From NCBI GenBank assembly GCA_033220425.1, contig CM065652.1:434001-498000 (forward strand): a stretch of DNA of 64,000 nt. Direction: 5' to 3'. Each line of letters opens with the position of its first letter. Position 1 is the first letter of the stretch. Shown one piece after another: positions 35,748-46,894 of the stretch. The position numbers were made by a program, and so were the translations under genes. The notes beneath the pieces are model-generated. The model worked only from the letters and a program-made list of their open reading frames with translations, did no database searches and was not told where the DNA came from. Origin of the DNA: Lepraria neglecta (Eukaryota; Ascomycota; Lecanoromycetes; Lecanorales; Stereocaulaceae).

Positions 35748-36988
35748 GGTTGCGTCGCCTTATAACTTTTCATGCGATAGTAGGACTTTGCTTATTTAAC
35801 AAGAACTTTAGTTGGATTATTATAACCTACTCCGACATCGATGAAATCACCCCCAGTCTGAGAGTCAAACTTACTTAATAGGTGGGAAGAAGGGTCGGCG
35901 CAGCCGACGTGGCCTGCGCGGCCTCCTGAATAGAGCATGAGACTGGAGCCGAGCCTATTCGGTATATACGAAGTAATACTGGTGATTCGCTAAGTGCTTT
36001 TGACTCGTATACGCAGACGAAACTCAGATCCATCGGTTAATATTGGACCAACAATTTAGTAGGCCTGTCAAAATAGTACTCACGTTTTATACCCTGTAGG
36101 ATCCCGTAATAAAGCGTCTTAATCGCCAACCTTCTGCCTTACGATTATCTTAATAGACTCCTCAAGGGCCTAAGGATCCAACTTCTCGCGTTATATAAAG
36201 ATCTGCGGCTGACCAAAGACCTTGTCCCTTATGATAATGTAGGCAGCGATACATTTAGTAATAGATATACGAAGTCGCCCGAGCATAAGGGCGATAATAC
36301 TGCAAATCTTAGCGGCTAAGTACTTTATAGCTTTAATAGTAAGAGAGGGTACCCTCTCTTACTGGTGCCATAAATTATATCAAACTAGTCACACGGTAGA
36401 AGTTCGATACTTAGATCGAAGATGAAATGAATCTTCTCTATAATATTCTACAGGATAAAGAAAGACGATAAGCCACGGATTCTACCTCCATCTTCGGAGA
36501 ACGCAGTCAGCTAAAACTCTTGAAAACCGGTAGAAAGAGAAGAGACACCAAAAGAAAGCAGATTCATTCGTCGTCCAAGTTAAGCATCCATAGTTTGAGT
36601 TGTCGCGCAAACAGATCTGCGTATTAAGGAGGTTTCAGCTACCACCAATACACAACTTTCTTGAAGCCCTACTATAGGAAACCGCAAGGCACTAAAAAGA
36701 TTTGACAATAAGAAGAATGGGTTTCTATAGAATAAAACTATCTATCTGCTTAAAGGTATATTCAGATCCTGAGATTGCGAAACTCAGCCACTGCCTACTG
36801 TAGGGCTGGATAGAACTATCCTATAGAGTTGGCGGCTATCCCCACATTGATGATCACTCGGTTGGCCCCTGCACTACGACCTTCGGCTTTGTAGCCAAGG
36901 GAATTTCTAGTCCCGCAGTCCTTAAGGATCGCCTCAAGGTTACGTATAATCGGCCAGGGGCGACGGTTCATAAGCTCCGCCAGACGCC
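35748..36988. other. AT-rich gene-free stretch upstream of the TPR NLR
   Basis: No gene supported. The sequence is richer in A and T than the flanking housekeeping genes and full of stops. It contains a perfect palindrome AAGAGAGGGTACCCTCTCTT near 36341-36360. It resembles mutated relic DNA, but no parent element could be recognised. Confidence 0.5.
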
Positions 36989-39900
36989 ATGCAAGCTTCG
37001 CACCTGGACGTCCGCCAGGAGGGTTCGCACTTTGGAAATACCAATGCTTTCCACAGTCAGATCTTCCAGGGCAATTTCCACGGACTCACCATCAGTCAGC
37101 TCTACCAATCAATACATAGAAACCAAGAGCTAATACGGGAGCCCAGATCCGACGGCTGCTGCCCAGATCCCTCCAAGCACCTATGAGGGTCACTATGCCA
37201 ACTCGTCGCTCCGACCGGTCCCTAACTACGTCCCGCGACCGCGATTGCACCTAAAGATCAAAGAACAGTTACACGACCTCCAGGATGACGGGGTGGAAGA
37301 CGTGCGGATCCTGGTGGTGTGGGGGCTCGGTGGAGCGGGCAAGTCGCAGCTGGTACTCAACTACATCCGCGAGTATCGAAAAGACTACTCGGCGGTCTTC
37401 TGGATTGAAAGTGGATCCAAGGAGTCGATAGAGCGTGACTACATCCAGATCTACCGGCTGCTATATGGACGCCCCCTCGGCGCGGGCCAAGAGATGGTAA
37501 AGGTCGAAGATGCGGTGCCCGCGGTCAAGCGCTGGTTCCACGGTCGTGAGGGGCGATGGCTGGTGGTTCTGGACAGTGCGGATACCATCGACAACGATCG
37601 AGACAAATCCTATATTGATCTGGAATATTTCCTGCCCGACGCCCCTGGAGTACATATCATTATCACCTCACGGAGCTCGACGGCCAGGGGGACGACAGCG
37701 CTGGACGCAGTGGAAGTGGCGGAGATGGAGCCCTCGGAAGCAATAGAGCTATTCCAAAGATACGCGAAGATAAAGCATAAAGGCCAAGACATCGCGACAG
37801 AAGCGGCTCAAATCGTTAAAGAGCTGGGATACTTAGCCTTGGCAATTACCCTGGCAGGTTCATACGTATCGGTGACGGCTCGCCTATCATCTGATATTCG
37901 CAGATATCTGCCTGAGTACCAGCAGCGGCGGAAAGAGCTGCTCCGTCGGCGGGCCACGCGGTATATACACCAATATGGGGAAAGCGTTCTAAGTACATGG
38001 GAAGCATCGTTCGAGGCGATTAATAATCACAATCCAGCGGCGGCCCGCTTACTCGGTCTATTAGCGTTTATAAACTTTGAGGATATCTTTCTAGGTCTCT
38101 TCGATGGGGACGGCGCTGGTATCCTCGCGAGCGCCCCTACTCGTATTACAGAACCACTAGAAGCTACGACATCGCCTGATGAGACGTGGCGGACGTTCCT
38201 ATTCTGCGGACAGAAATGGACAGCGTACGACCTGGAGTCGGCGTTCGAGACGCTTCAAAGTTATTCGCTGATTCAGTGGAAATCGGATCAGGGGAGCTAT
38301 ACAATGCATAAGCTCGTACATGCGTGGGGGCAAGATCGACTGGAGGCGGACAGGCAACGGCGGCTGAGCAGTCTCGCCCTCGAGCTTATAGCGGATGCCA
38401 CCGCCCAGGGTGAGATCGACCCTAGCCATCAACTCCGGTTGGTGCCGCATGTGATGGCTAGCTTTAATACATTTTCTATCCTGCAGGAATCGCTGGACGA
38501 GCTTGCGATAGGTCGACTCGCCATAGTCTATAGGATAGAAGTCTTCCTGTTCTGGATAGGGCGGTGGTCCGAGGCGTATAAGATACAAGTGTTTCATTTT
38601 AGAAGAACAGAGAAGATACTGGGCAAGGAGCATCCATCAACACCAACGAGCATGAATAGTCTGGCATTGGTGTTGAGCATGCAAGGCAATTACGAAGAGG
38701 CCGAGCGGATCCATCGACAAGCGTTGGCGTTAAGGGAAACGGTGCTGGGCAAGGAGCATCCTGATACGCTGACCAGTATGAATAATCTGGCATCGGTGTT
38801 GAGCAGTCAAGGCAATTACGAAGAGGCCGAGCGGATCCATCGACAAGTATTAGCGTTAGCGGAAACGGTACTGGGCAAGGAGCATCCATCAACACTAACG
38901 AGTATGAACAATCTAGCATCAGTATTTAGTAATCAAGGCAATTACGAAGAGGCCGAGCGGATCCATCGACAAGCATTGGCGTTAAGGGAAACGGTGCTGG
39001 GCAAGGAGCATCCTGATACGCTAGGGAGCATGAACAATCTGGCATCGGTGTTAAGCATGCAAGGCAATTACGAAGAGGCCGAGCGGATCCATCGACAAGC
39101 GTTGGCGTTAAGGGAAACGGTGCTAGGCAGGGAGCATCCATCTACACTGGGGAGTATGAATAATCTGGCCGAGGTATTGAGCAGTCACGGCAATTACGAA
39201 GAGGCCGAGCGGATCCATCGACAAGTGTTGGCGTTAAATGAAACGGTACTGGGCAAGGAGCATCCATCAACACTAACGAGTATGAACAATCTGGCATCGG
39301 TGTTGAGCCGGCAAGGCAATTACAAAGAGGCCGAGCGGATCTATCGACAAGCGTTGGCGTTAGCGGAAACAGTACTAGGCAAGAAGCATCCTGATACGCT
39401 GACCAGCATAAATAATCTGGCCGAGGTATTAAGCAGTCAAGGCAATTACGAAGAGGCCGAGCGGATCCATCGACAAGCGTTGGCGTTAAGGGAAACGGTG
39501 CTGGGCAAGGAGCATCCTGATACGCTGACCAGTATAAACAATCTGGCCGAGGTATTAAGAAGTCAAGGCAATTACGAAGAGGCCGAGCGGATCCATCGAC
39601 AAGCGTTGGCGTTAAGGGAAACGGTGCTAGGCAAGAAGCATCCATCTACGCTGACCAGCATAAACAATCTGGCATCGGTGTTGAGCAGTCAAGGCAATTA
39701 CGAAGAGGCCGAGCGGATCCATCGACAAGCGTTGGCGTTAAGGGAAACGGTGCTAGGCAAGAAGCATCCATCTACGCTGACCAGTATGAATAATCTGGCA
39801 TCGGTGTTGAGCAGTCAAGACAATTACGAAGAGGCCGAGCGGATCTATCGACAAGCGTTGGCGTTAAGGGAAACGGTGCTGGGCAAGGAGCATCCTGATA

Positions 39901-41240
39901 CGCTGACCAGTATGAATAATCTGGCATCGGTGTTGAGCAGGCAAGGCAATTACGAAGAGGCCGAGCGGATCTATCGACAAGCGTTGGCGTTGGCGGAAAC
40001 GGTGCTAGGCAAGGAGCATCCATCTACGCTGACCAGCATGAATAATCTGGCCGACGTGTTGAGCAGTCAAGGCAATTACGAAGAGGCCGAGCGGATCCAT
40101 CGACAAGCGTTGGCGTTGGCGGAAACGGTGCTAGGCAAGGAGCATCCTGATACGCTGACCAGCATGAATAATCTGGCCGAGGTATTGAGCAGGCAAGGCA
40201 ATTACGAAGAGGCCGAGCGGATCCATCGACAAGCGTTGGCGTTAATGGAAACGGTGCTAGGCAAGGAGCATCCTGATACGCTGACCAGCATGAACAATCT
40301 GGCATTGGTGTTGAGCAGTCAAGGCAATTACGAAGAGGCCGAGCGGATCCATCGACAAGCGTTGGCGTTAATGGAAACGGTGCTAGGCAAGGAGCATCCT
40401 GATACGCTGACCAGCATGAACAATCTAGCATTGGTGTTGAGCAGGCAAGGCAATTACGAAGAGGCCGAGCGGATCCATCGACAAGCGTTGGCGTTAAGGG
40501 AAATAGTGCTGGGCAAGGAGCATCCTGATACGCTGACCAGTATGAATAATCTGGCATCGGTGTTAAGAAGTCAAGGCAATTGCGAAGAGGCCGAGCGGAT
40601 CCATCGACAAACGTTGGCGTTAAAGGAAACGGTGCTGGGCAAGGAGCATCCTGATACGCTGACCAGCATGAACAATCTGGCATTGGTGTTGAGCAGTCAA
40701 GACAATTACGAAGAGGCCGAGCGGATCCATCGACAAGCGTTGGCGTTAATGGAAACGGTGCTAGGCAAGGAGCATCCTGATACGCTGACCAGCATGAACA
40801 ATCTGGCATTGGTGTTAAGCAGTCAAGGCAATTACGAAGAGGCCGAGCGGATCCATCGACAAGAGTTGGCGTTATCTGAGATGGTGCTGGGTAAGGAGCA
40901 TCCTGATACGCTGACTAGTATGAATAATCTGGCCAAGGTATTGAGCATTCAAGGCAATTACGAAGAGGCCGAGCGGATCCATCGACAAGCGTTGGCGTTA
41001 ATGGAAACGGTGCTAGGCAAGAAGCATCCTAATACGCTGACTAGTATAAACAATCTGGCATTGGTGTTGAGCCGGCAAGGTAATTACGAAGAGGCCGAGC
41101 GGATCCATCGACAAGCGTTGGCGTTAAGGGAAACGGTGCTGGGCAAGGAGCATCCTGATACGTTGACCAGCATGAATAATCTGGCATCGGTGTTGAGCAG
41201 TCAAGGCAATTACGAAGAGGCCGAGCGGATCCATCAATAG
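36989..41240 (+). CDS. NB-ARC NLR with long TPR array
   Basis: Two exons, 36989-37094 and 37147-41240, give 1399 aa. The 52-nt intron (GTCAGC donor, branch GCTAAT, CCCAG acceptor) is supported by restored frame and by skipping a TAA. The N-terminus is short, with a Gly/Asn/Phe-rich stretch (SHFGNTNAFHSQIFQGNFHG). The NB-ARC domain follows NYVPRPRLHLKIKEQL: P-loop GLGGAGKS (residues 95-102), RWLVVLDSAD (Walker B, about 174-182), and IIITSRS, then a helical region ending near residue 540. The C-terminus is 20 full 42-residue TPRs of the kinesin-light-chain type and a truncated 21st. Fungal NLRs of this class sense non-self and trigger cell death; that role is inferred. The stop lies inside repeat 21; without it 15 more residues of repeat-like sequence would follow. 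Confidence 0.85.
38685..41239 (+). repeat. Coding tandem repeat, 126 bp x 20 plus a partial copy
   Basis: From 38685 to 41204 there are exactly 20 units of 126 bp, each encoding a 42-residue TPR starting GNYEEAERIHRQALAL and containing ETVLGKEHPDTLTSMNNL. A partial copy follows to the stop at 41240. Many neighbouring units are almost identical in DNA, including silent positions, which points to recent duplication or homogenisation. Variation concentrates at a few residues: the position after ALAL (R, A, M, N, K, S), DTL/STL/NTL, and the two residues before VLS. Confidence 0.97.
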
Positions 41241-42019
41241 GCGTTAGCCTTGAAGGAGAGGGTGGTCAGGACTGACGAGTGGGAGTAGAGCTTTCTTTGA
41301 CAGCACAGCACCAAGCCAAAGCCGGCATCCCGAGGAGCTGGCCGTAGTCTATATGCGCTGGCAGCTTCCAGTATAAATACTACATTTAAATCTTTCGCGA
41401 GGCGACTATATACAAAATGCATGAATTTGTAAAGGACGTGCTTGATCTTGCAATCAGGTAATTAATGTACAATTAATGTATTGTTTCTGGGTTGCCAGCC
41501 ATCTATCTTGGCGTTCGAATAGGACATCGTAGAACATTGATGATACGCCCACTGAATAGGTTCTCCTGGAATATCCAATAATGACCCTTCAGAACGTGGC
41601 CCAAGTCCAGGCTTCTTACATTATTATGACCTCTGTATACTGTAAGACGAATTGGTACTATTATTACTATGCTTTTCCTACGAAGGATATCGAGAGTGTA
41701 CGCAGTCTTAAGCAACTCTTGAAACAGCTATCGCTGCCTTTCTCGTGGTAACCGTAAGGTTCGTCCGATGACTTAGATCCGTTCCCTCATTGGCCGATGT
41801 TTACGTAGGCAGTATACCAGGTTCATATACCTATTTTACGGATCTGACAAGACCTTATCATTAAAAATGAAGCCGACAGTTCTTGGAAGCGTCTATGGCT
41901 CACCAGTAGGGGACTCCTTATCTTCCTCTGCCTGCACTATAGCAAATACCACGCAAATCGATCTTTTCTATAGCGGTTTGATAGGAATAAGGCCAGCAAT
42001 TGGACCATCACAACAACAG
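41241..42019. other. Gene-free stretch after the TPR NLR
   Basis: No supported gene. The first 50 bases are residual TPR-like codons after the premature stop. A 93-aa frame starting at 41867 has no coding features until it merges with the ankyrin relic. Confidence 0.5.
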
Positions 42020-42184
42020 TTACTGGCTAGAATGGCAAGCGCCGCTGCTTTAGGGCATATCATAGTAATAGAGAGATTGCTTCGACAAAATGCCGTGTCA
42101 ATGCTAGCAGAACGGCGCTTCAAGCAGCGGCTGGGGGTGGTCATCTAGCTGTGGTCGAAAGGCTGCGGGTCGCAGGTGCTACAT
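42020..42184 (+). pseudogene. Ankyrin repeat relic
   Basis: One frame reads SAAALGHIIVIERLLRQNA, the second half of an ankyrin repeat. After a frame shift near 42085-42110 another frame reads TALQAAAGGGHLAVVERL, the next repeat. Together they resemble the tail of a NACHT-ankyrin protein like the one at 11.5-14.8 kb. There is no start, no P-loop, and the frame is broken, so this is a fragment. Confidence 0.5.
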
Positions 42185-42571
42185 AGTCGCTTAATTAATT
42201 TTGATAGAAGGGTTCAACCCCCAGATCGGACACTCATAGGGCTGAAGCCCGTAGACTCGAGCCCTTCTAGTTACTGTCACGGGTATATATATATACAAGC
42301 ATACCTCAGGTATTTGCCACCTAGGGTCAGGGCTAGTCGGCTCGGCGCATGCCTCTTAGCTAGATTATGCTCGATAGATTATTCAACATCTTACTTATTC
42401 AACTACTGTAAAGGTGTGGGAGTAAGGGCGTCGGTATAGAGATAGTAGCAGAATAGTCACGGGCAAGCTTGCTGCATGGAACGGCTGAGTAGAATTGAAT
42501 GAGACTGCTGCATGAAAATGTATGTAAGGATTCTCACTTAGTCAGAATCGCATGAACCAATCAGAACCGCA

Positions 42572-42820
42572 AGACATGTCCACTCCACCACACTATTCAT
42601 GCAGGTACGCAAATAGCTCGAAGATATAGGGGTTGACATGCTGGATTGGCCCCCGTGCAGCCCGGACCTGAACCCTATCGAGCACCTCTGGTATCGCCTG
42701 AAGCAAAAAGTTTATGAGGTACGCCCGGATATCGAACAATTTGGTGGGGGCGCTGATAGGGTCCGGGACGCGCGATGGGACGCGCTATAGGACGCGTTAG
42801 AAAGGGTCTGGTACCAGTAG
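42572..42820 (+). mobile_element. Tc1/mariner-type transposase relic, 3' end
   Basis: The frame reads IGVDMLDWPPCSPDLNPIEHLWYRLKQKVYEVRPDI, the C-terminal DDE block of fungal Tc1/mariner transposases, where Glu of PIEHLW is the third catalytic acid. Stops interrupt it upstream (TAG near 42613) and downstream (TAG near 42788). No terminal inverted repeats or earlier catalytic Asp motifs were found, so only the last part of the gene remains. It is defective. Confidence 0.72.
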
Positions 42821-43299
42821 GGGGATCCGCGAGAATATATCGTCTTCTATTCTTTCATCTTCTTTATACTAATTTACATTTACCTACGTACTTTAAAAGG
42901 CTGTTAACCCGTCTATACCGCCATTATAATAGATAATAGTTCGACTATTAATAGTTGGGATCGAAGATCTGAGATAATTCATTTATTAGTATTTGCACAG
43001 CTGAACTTTCGATATTGGACTCGAGCCTTGGCCCTGCCCACCCTTGACCAGACGCCACGGAATTTTGAAAAGTGGGGGAATCTGGAGCGATGTGCATAGT
43101 GCTGGTGGTGGGAGACATGTCTATTTTAACGTCAACGACTTGTGAGGGGTGGTGGCCGTTGGTACGTGAGCTATGATGTAGTCAAGGCGTCTGCTTGGTG
43201 GCTTGACGTAGCAGGGAATCAAGATCAGGATCAGGAGTTCATACGTGCTTGAGCCTTGGTACCTCAGTAAGAAGTCAGAGCGTTCCTGCAGACCTTCTT
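42821..43299. other. Gene-free stretch between transposon relic and repeat field
   Basis: Nothing supported. It contains a run of A/T-rich sequence after the transposase relic and no open frame of interest. Confidence 0.5.
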
Positions 43300-45000
43300 C
43301 GCGTTTTCTAGAAGGAAGCTAAAACTATGTGGCACCCCTGATCATCAAGGGTCGTATCGACGCACCCACATTGGGGATTGTGTCGTGGGTCGGGTCGATG
43401 CACCCACTTTACCTGTCGTAGCCTTATTCTGTAACCTGTTCTGTTGTACCTGCTAAGATCAGCAGTGGGTCTGGGCGGGGTGAGAGGGTGTACGCATTGT
43501 GCAGCACGTGGCAGAACGTTGGGGAGGGTATGACGCTAGGTCTCAAGTGTGGGGGTGGTGTACAACATTGCAGTTGAAGTCGGTGCAGTTAGAATCGGCG
43601 AGGAAAGTTAGGTATTCCAAATACGCTATCATGCTAACCCTTTTTCTTAATGACATCCTTCTAGAAGGTGTTAATTTCCTTCTAGCCCGCCCGGGGGTAG
43701 GGGAAGAACTCAACGAAGTTGGCGTTGGCGCCCCTGATCAAAACAAGGCTGCTCCCTTCCAAGGTGCAATGCAAGATCTATCCTGGTTAAAATTGCTTCT
43801 AGAAGGCGATAACATCCTTCCAGAAGGAAACAGGGCTTGGAAATGACGCCGAAATATGCAGTGCGTGCCTCTGGCCTAAACAAGGCTGCATGAAGCCCAT
43901 GGCTCAGAACTGTTCACCTGCTTTGGTCACTGTGAGATCTACCCCTTATTATACCAACGGCTAGAAGTGATAAAATCCTTCTAGAAGGTGGCAGGGGTGG
44001 GGACAGATGCTAAGGTATGTGACTGTGGTGTCCCTGGCCTAAGAAAGGATGTGTGGAGGCTTGCAGCGGTTCACTTTGTGGTCTGCCACTGCCGTTGTTG
44101 GACTAGTAAGGCAGGAGGTCGTCGAGGAGATGTCAGGACCACGTGACCGAAAGCCCCCTTGAGCTAGACGATGCCTGCTATCTCAAGTCTTGGTTTCAAT
44201 AACAAGATCTGTGCTCTCGTACCCGACGATCTTCCCTACTTTCTAGAAGGCCACTAGAATGCTAGACAAGCGTGATAACCACATAGCACCCTCGATCTAG
44301 ACTATACCGCAATTAGCACTTCTAGCCTCGCAACGGTTCACCTGTCATTTATACTCCCTTCTAGAAGGAACTAAGCCCCCAATAACGTAGGCCCCCTGAT
44401 CTACTTACCCCATGATCAGATTAAGGCTTCATCCAGGCTCGCCACGATGCACCTACCTATCCAACAATAGATCAGCGCACTTGTACCGGAAGATCATCCA
44501 CCTTTAGAAGGAAATTAGAAGGCTGTCAGACGCCACCACCTTATGGCCCTCGTTATCTAGGAACTAGACCATACCGAAATCAGCATTTCGAGCCTCGCAG
44601 GCATGCACCTACCCCTCTTGCTTTCCCCTAGAAGAAAACAAGCCTTCACCAACGCGGCACCCCTGATGTACCTCCTGGTCTGATTAAGGCTTCATGCAGA
44701 CTCGACATGAGATCAGACCTTCTGGAAGCAACGGGAGAAGGATGTCATTTCCACGTGGTAGAAAAGTAAAATTTTACCCCAGCTAAACTCACCATAAGCC
44801 GGATATATTGTTGTCTTATCAATGCTCCTGCGATTTTATTCAGTGCCTAGTTTGATCAGATCTTCTAGAAGGAGCGGGAGAAGCCTGTCAAAGGGATGTT
44901 GGAGGAAGTTAATGCATGTGCCCCTGGCCTAGAGAATCAATCAATCATTCGCATCGAGCCACCAACTCGTTCTTGAGATCAGCCCTTCTAGAACGAGCGG
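43300..45000. repeat. Field of degenerate repeats with TTCTAGAA palindromes
   Basis: The palindrome TTCTAGAA, often as CCTTCTAGAAGG, recurs at 43306, 43657, 43796, 43977, 44241, 44358, 44862 and 44984, with degenerate copies at 43816, near 44504, near 44628 and 44718. Between them other short motifs repeat: CCCCTGAT(C/G), CCCTGGCCTA, GATTAAGGCTTCAT, and GGGAGAAG. The field looks like an old satellite or low-copy minisatellite. Short open frames crossing it are unlikely to be genes. Confidence 0.7.
44216..44750. repeat. Imperfect ~265-bp tandem duplication
   Basis: Three anchor pairs recur at nearly constant spacing: CTCGTACCCGACGATCTTCC (44216) with CTTGTACCGGAAGATCATCC (about 44480), TAGACTATACCGCAATTAGC (about 44298) with TAGACCATACCGAAATCAGC (about 44564), and GATTAAGGCTTCAT (about 44418) with the same string near 44682. 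Spacing is 264-266 bp, so the segment is a diverged tandem pair. Confidence 0.7.
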
Positions 45001-45521
45001 GAGAAGGTTGTCAGAGCCGGGGGCGAGAGGGTCAACGCTAGCTTGCCCCCCCTGGTGCCTAGTCTAGACAATGTCATGCCCTGGTGTGTTGCAATCTCAA
45101 GAATCAAGATACTAAGACGTTGGATTGAGTTGGGAGCAGACTGCATGGTTTCGCCCTTTCATCTCGGTGTGAGTGACTGAGTATTGCTCACGAGCTCAAT
45201 AACAGCCGATCAGGAGACGCCGGCAACCATAACATCGAGAAATAGGGATAACATAGGTGGCGAGCTTAGACCAGAGAGCCGGCCGAGAAACAACACCGAA
45301 GACGACAACAGAAGAATTTCATATACTATCCGATGTGATTATGAAAGAGCAAGAATAGGGGCGACATATAATTTTCTAGCAGCAAACGCGTCGACACAAT
45401 GCATTGGAGATGTGGCAGTGAAATGTTGATCAGCCATCGTGCTGTTACTTTTCCTGATCCTCATGTCGTGGTCTATATCGTAGCCATCATGCCATAGAAG
45501 ACAAATATCTCAACTCACACC
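45001..45521. other. Gene-free stretch, 3' side of eIF3m
   Basis: No supported gene. An 81-codon frame at 45184-45429 lacks an ATG start and recognisable features. It marks the right border of the accessory island. Confidence 0.5.
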
Positions 45522-46894
45522 TCAATCCATTCCCATATCAAAGTCCCTTGGGCCTCCCCTGCCACCGCCCATCCCCCTCCCCATTCCACCCCCGCCCCCG
45601 TTAACCCTCCCCTCTAACTCCCTGAGCTCTCTCTCGCGCTCACCAGCCATCTTTATCCGCTCCGACCTCACGACTTCCAACACCCCCATCAAACTCGTCC
45701 TCCAGGTATCCAATCGCCCTTGCACTTCCGTCCACTGCTTCTCTCCAAATACTCTGTACGTACTCCTATGTATCAGGAAGGTCTGGTTCAATTGCGACAG
45801 TTTCCCTTCTACCAAGCCCGCGCGTATCACATCGATAACCCAGATCTCCACGTCTTCACTTGGGATTTTTAGTGCCCGTGCTATATGCTGGTATGGGAGA
45901 CTCCGGCTTGGTGTGCTTGCAGCCAGTGATGCCAGTGTGAGCAGGCGCATCTTCCTGTAGAGGATTGATCCATCGAGTCCGGCGTTCGAGAGGAAATCAT
46001 CGTGCGATTCGAGGAAGTCGTTGTAGTCATCTAGTAATTCCGCGTTGAACACCTCAAGAAGGTCGTACCAATCAGAGTCTGATTTCCGCAGCGCTTGGAT
46101 CGGATCACTGGATGTGAGGTCCTGGAAGTCGAAGTGTGAAGGATGGTTGAGGGCGGATTTGAGCGCGCGGACGGCGAGCGCTTGCGACTCTTTGGAGGAA
46201 ACTTCTTCGACAGGAATGGTACGTAGAGCCCGGAGGAGGTAGAGATATGATTGTGCGTCCTCGCCTGCTTCAGCTGCGACGTTGGCGATCTCGAGGTACA
46301 ATTTGCGCTGGTCTTCTTCATCGGTCTCCCATGCTCCTATCCAGCTATCTAGACTCTTCAGTTGAGGCCGTAAGAGTTCGAAGGAGGATGAGGCGCGCAC
46401 GACACGGAGGACGGCAAAGAAGACATGGTAGCGGGTGTCATTGTCTGGGGGGAGGATATTGAAGATTGTGGTTAATATCGTGAGGGCGAGACCGGGACCG
46501 TTGGTCGGCGAGGATTTTATGGGTGACGAGAGGTTTTGGCAGATTTTGGGGAGGAATTTGTCGAGGTTGGGGGATTGTCGTATGAGGTGGACGAGGAGGT
46601 TGTAGGCTGCTATGAATTCTGTACCCTATATCTTAGCGGATAGATCTGAGAGCGACCTTTGTGAAGAATGGAGGCACCTTTTTCTGGAGCGGTATTGAGC
46701 ACATCGCTCGCCGTGACGAGCTTCTTGAGTGCTTCATCTTTCTGCTCTTTCTCTAGTAGTGGTGCGATTTCTGCTTGTGTATTGGCGCTCTCCGGGTTTT
46801 GCTTCTTTTGGACGTCGTCGATGTAATGAGCGAGCTCATCGGCTAGCTCTTCGAATGATCCTTCGATCAGTAACGTATTCGTAGGCCCAGGCAT
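45522..46894 (-). CDS. Translation initiation factor eIF3 subunit m
   Basis: Two exons, 46894-46657 and 46618-45522, give 444 aa. The protein starts MPGPTNTLLIEGSFEELADELAHYID, continues with an all-helical region, and has a PCI domain near residues 230-380 (LLTLASLAAST, IPSEDVEIWVIDVIRAGLVEGKLSQ). The tail is Gly/Arg-rich (GGGGGMGRGMGGGRGG). eIF3m is a core PCI subunit of the eIF3 complex and helps place mRNA on the 40S subunit; it is absent from S. cerevisiae. The intron is only 38 nt (GTCGCT donor, GCTAAG branch, GTACAG acceptor), but it restores HKEFIAAYNLL. Length fits the family. Confidence 0.93.

Noticed and set aside
36341-36360. Perfect palindrome AAGAGAGGGTACCCTCTCTT as a possible transposon end
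   Set aside because: No partner copy or target duplication was seen nearby, so it was not called an element.
38599-40809. Long antisense open frames across the TPR array, repeating DAPCPAPFPLTPTLVDGSARP
   Set aside because: They are the mirror of the 126-bp repeats: since the unit is a multiple of three, any stop-free antisense frame stays open in every copy. No start context or family supports them.
43499-43846. 115-codon plus-strand frame in the palindrome field
   Set aside because: It starts at GTG, crosses several TTCTAGAA repeats whose codons repeat accordingly, and has no protein-like conservation.
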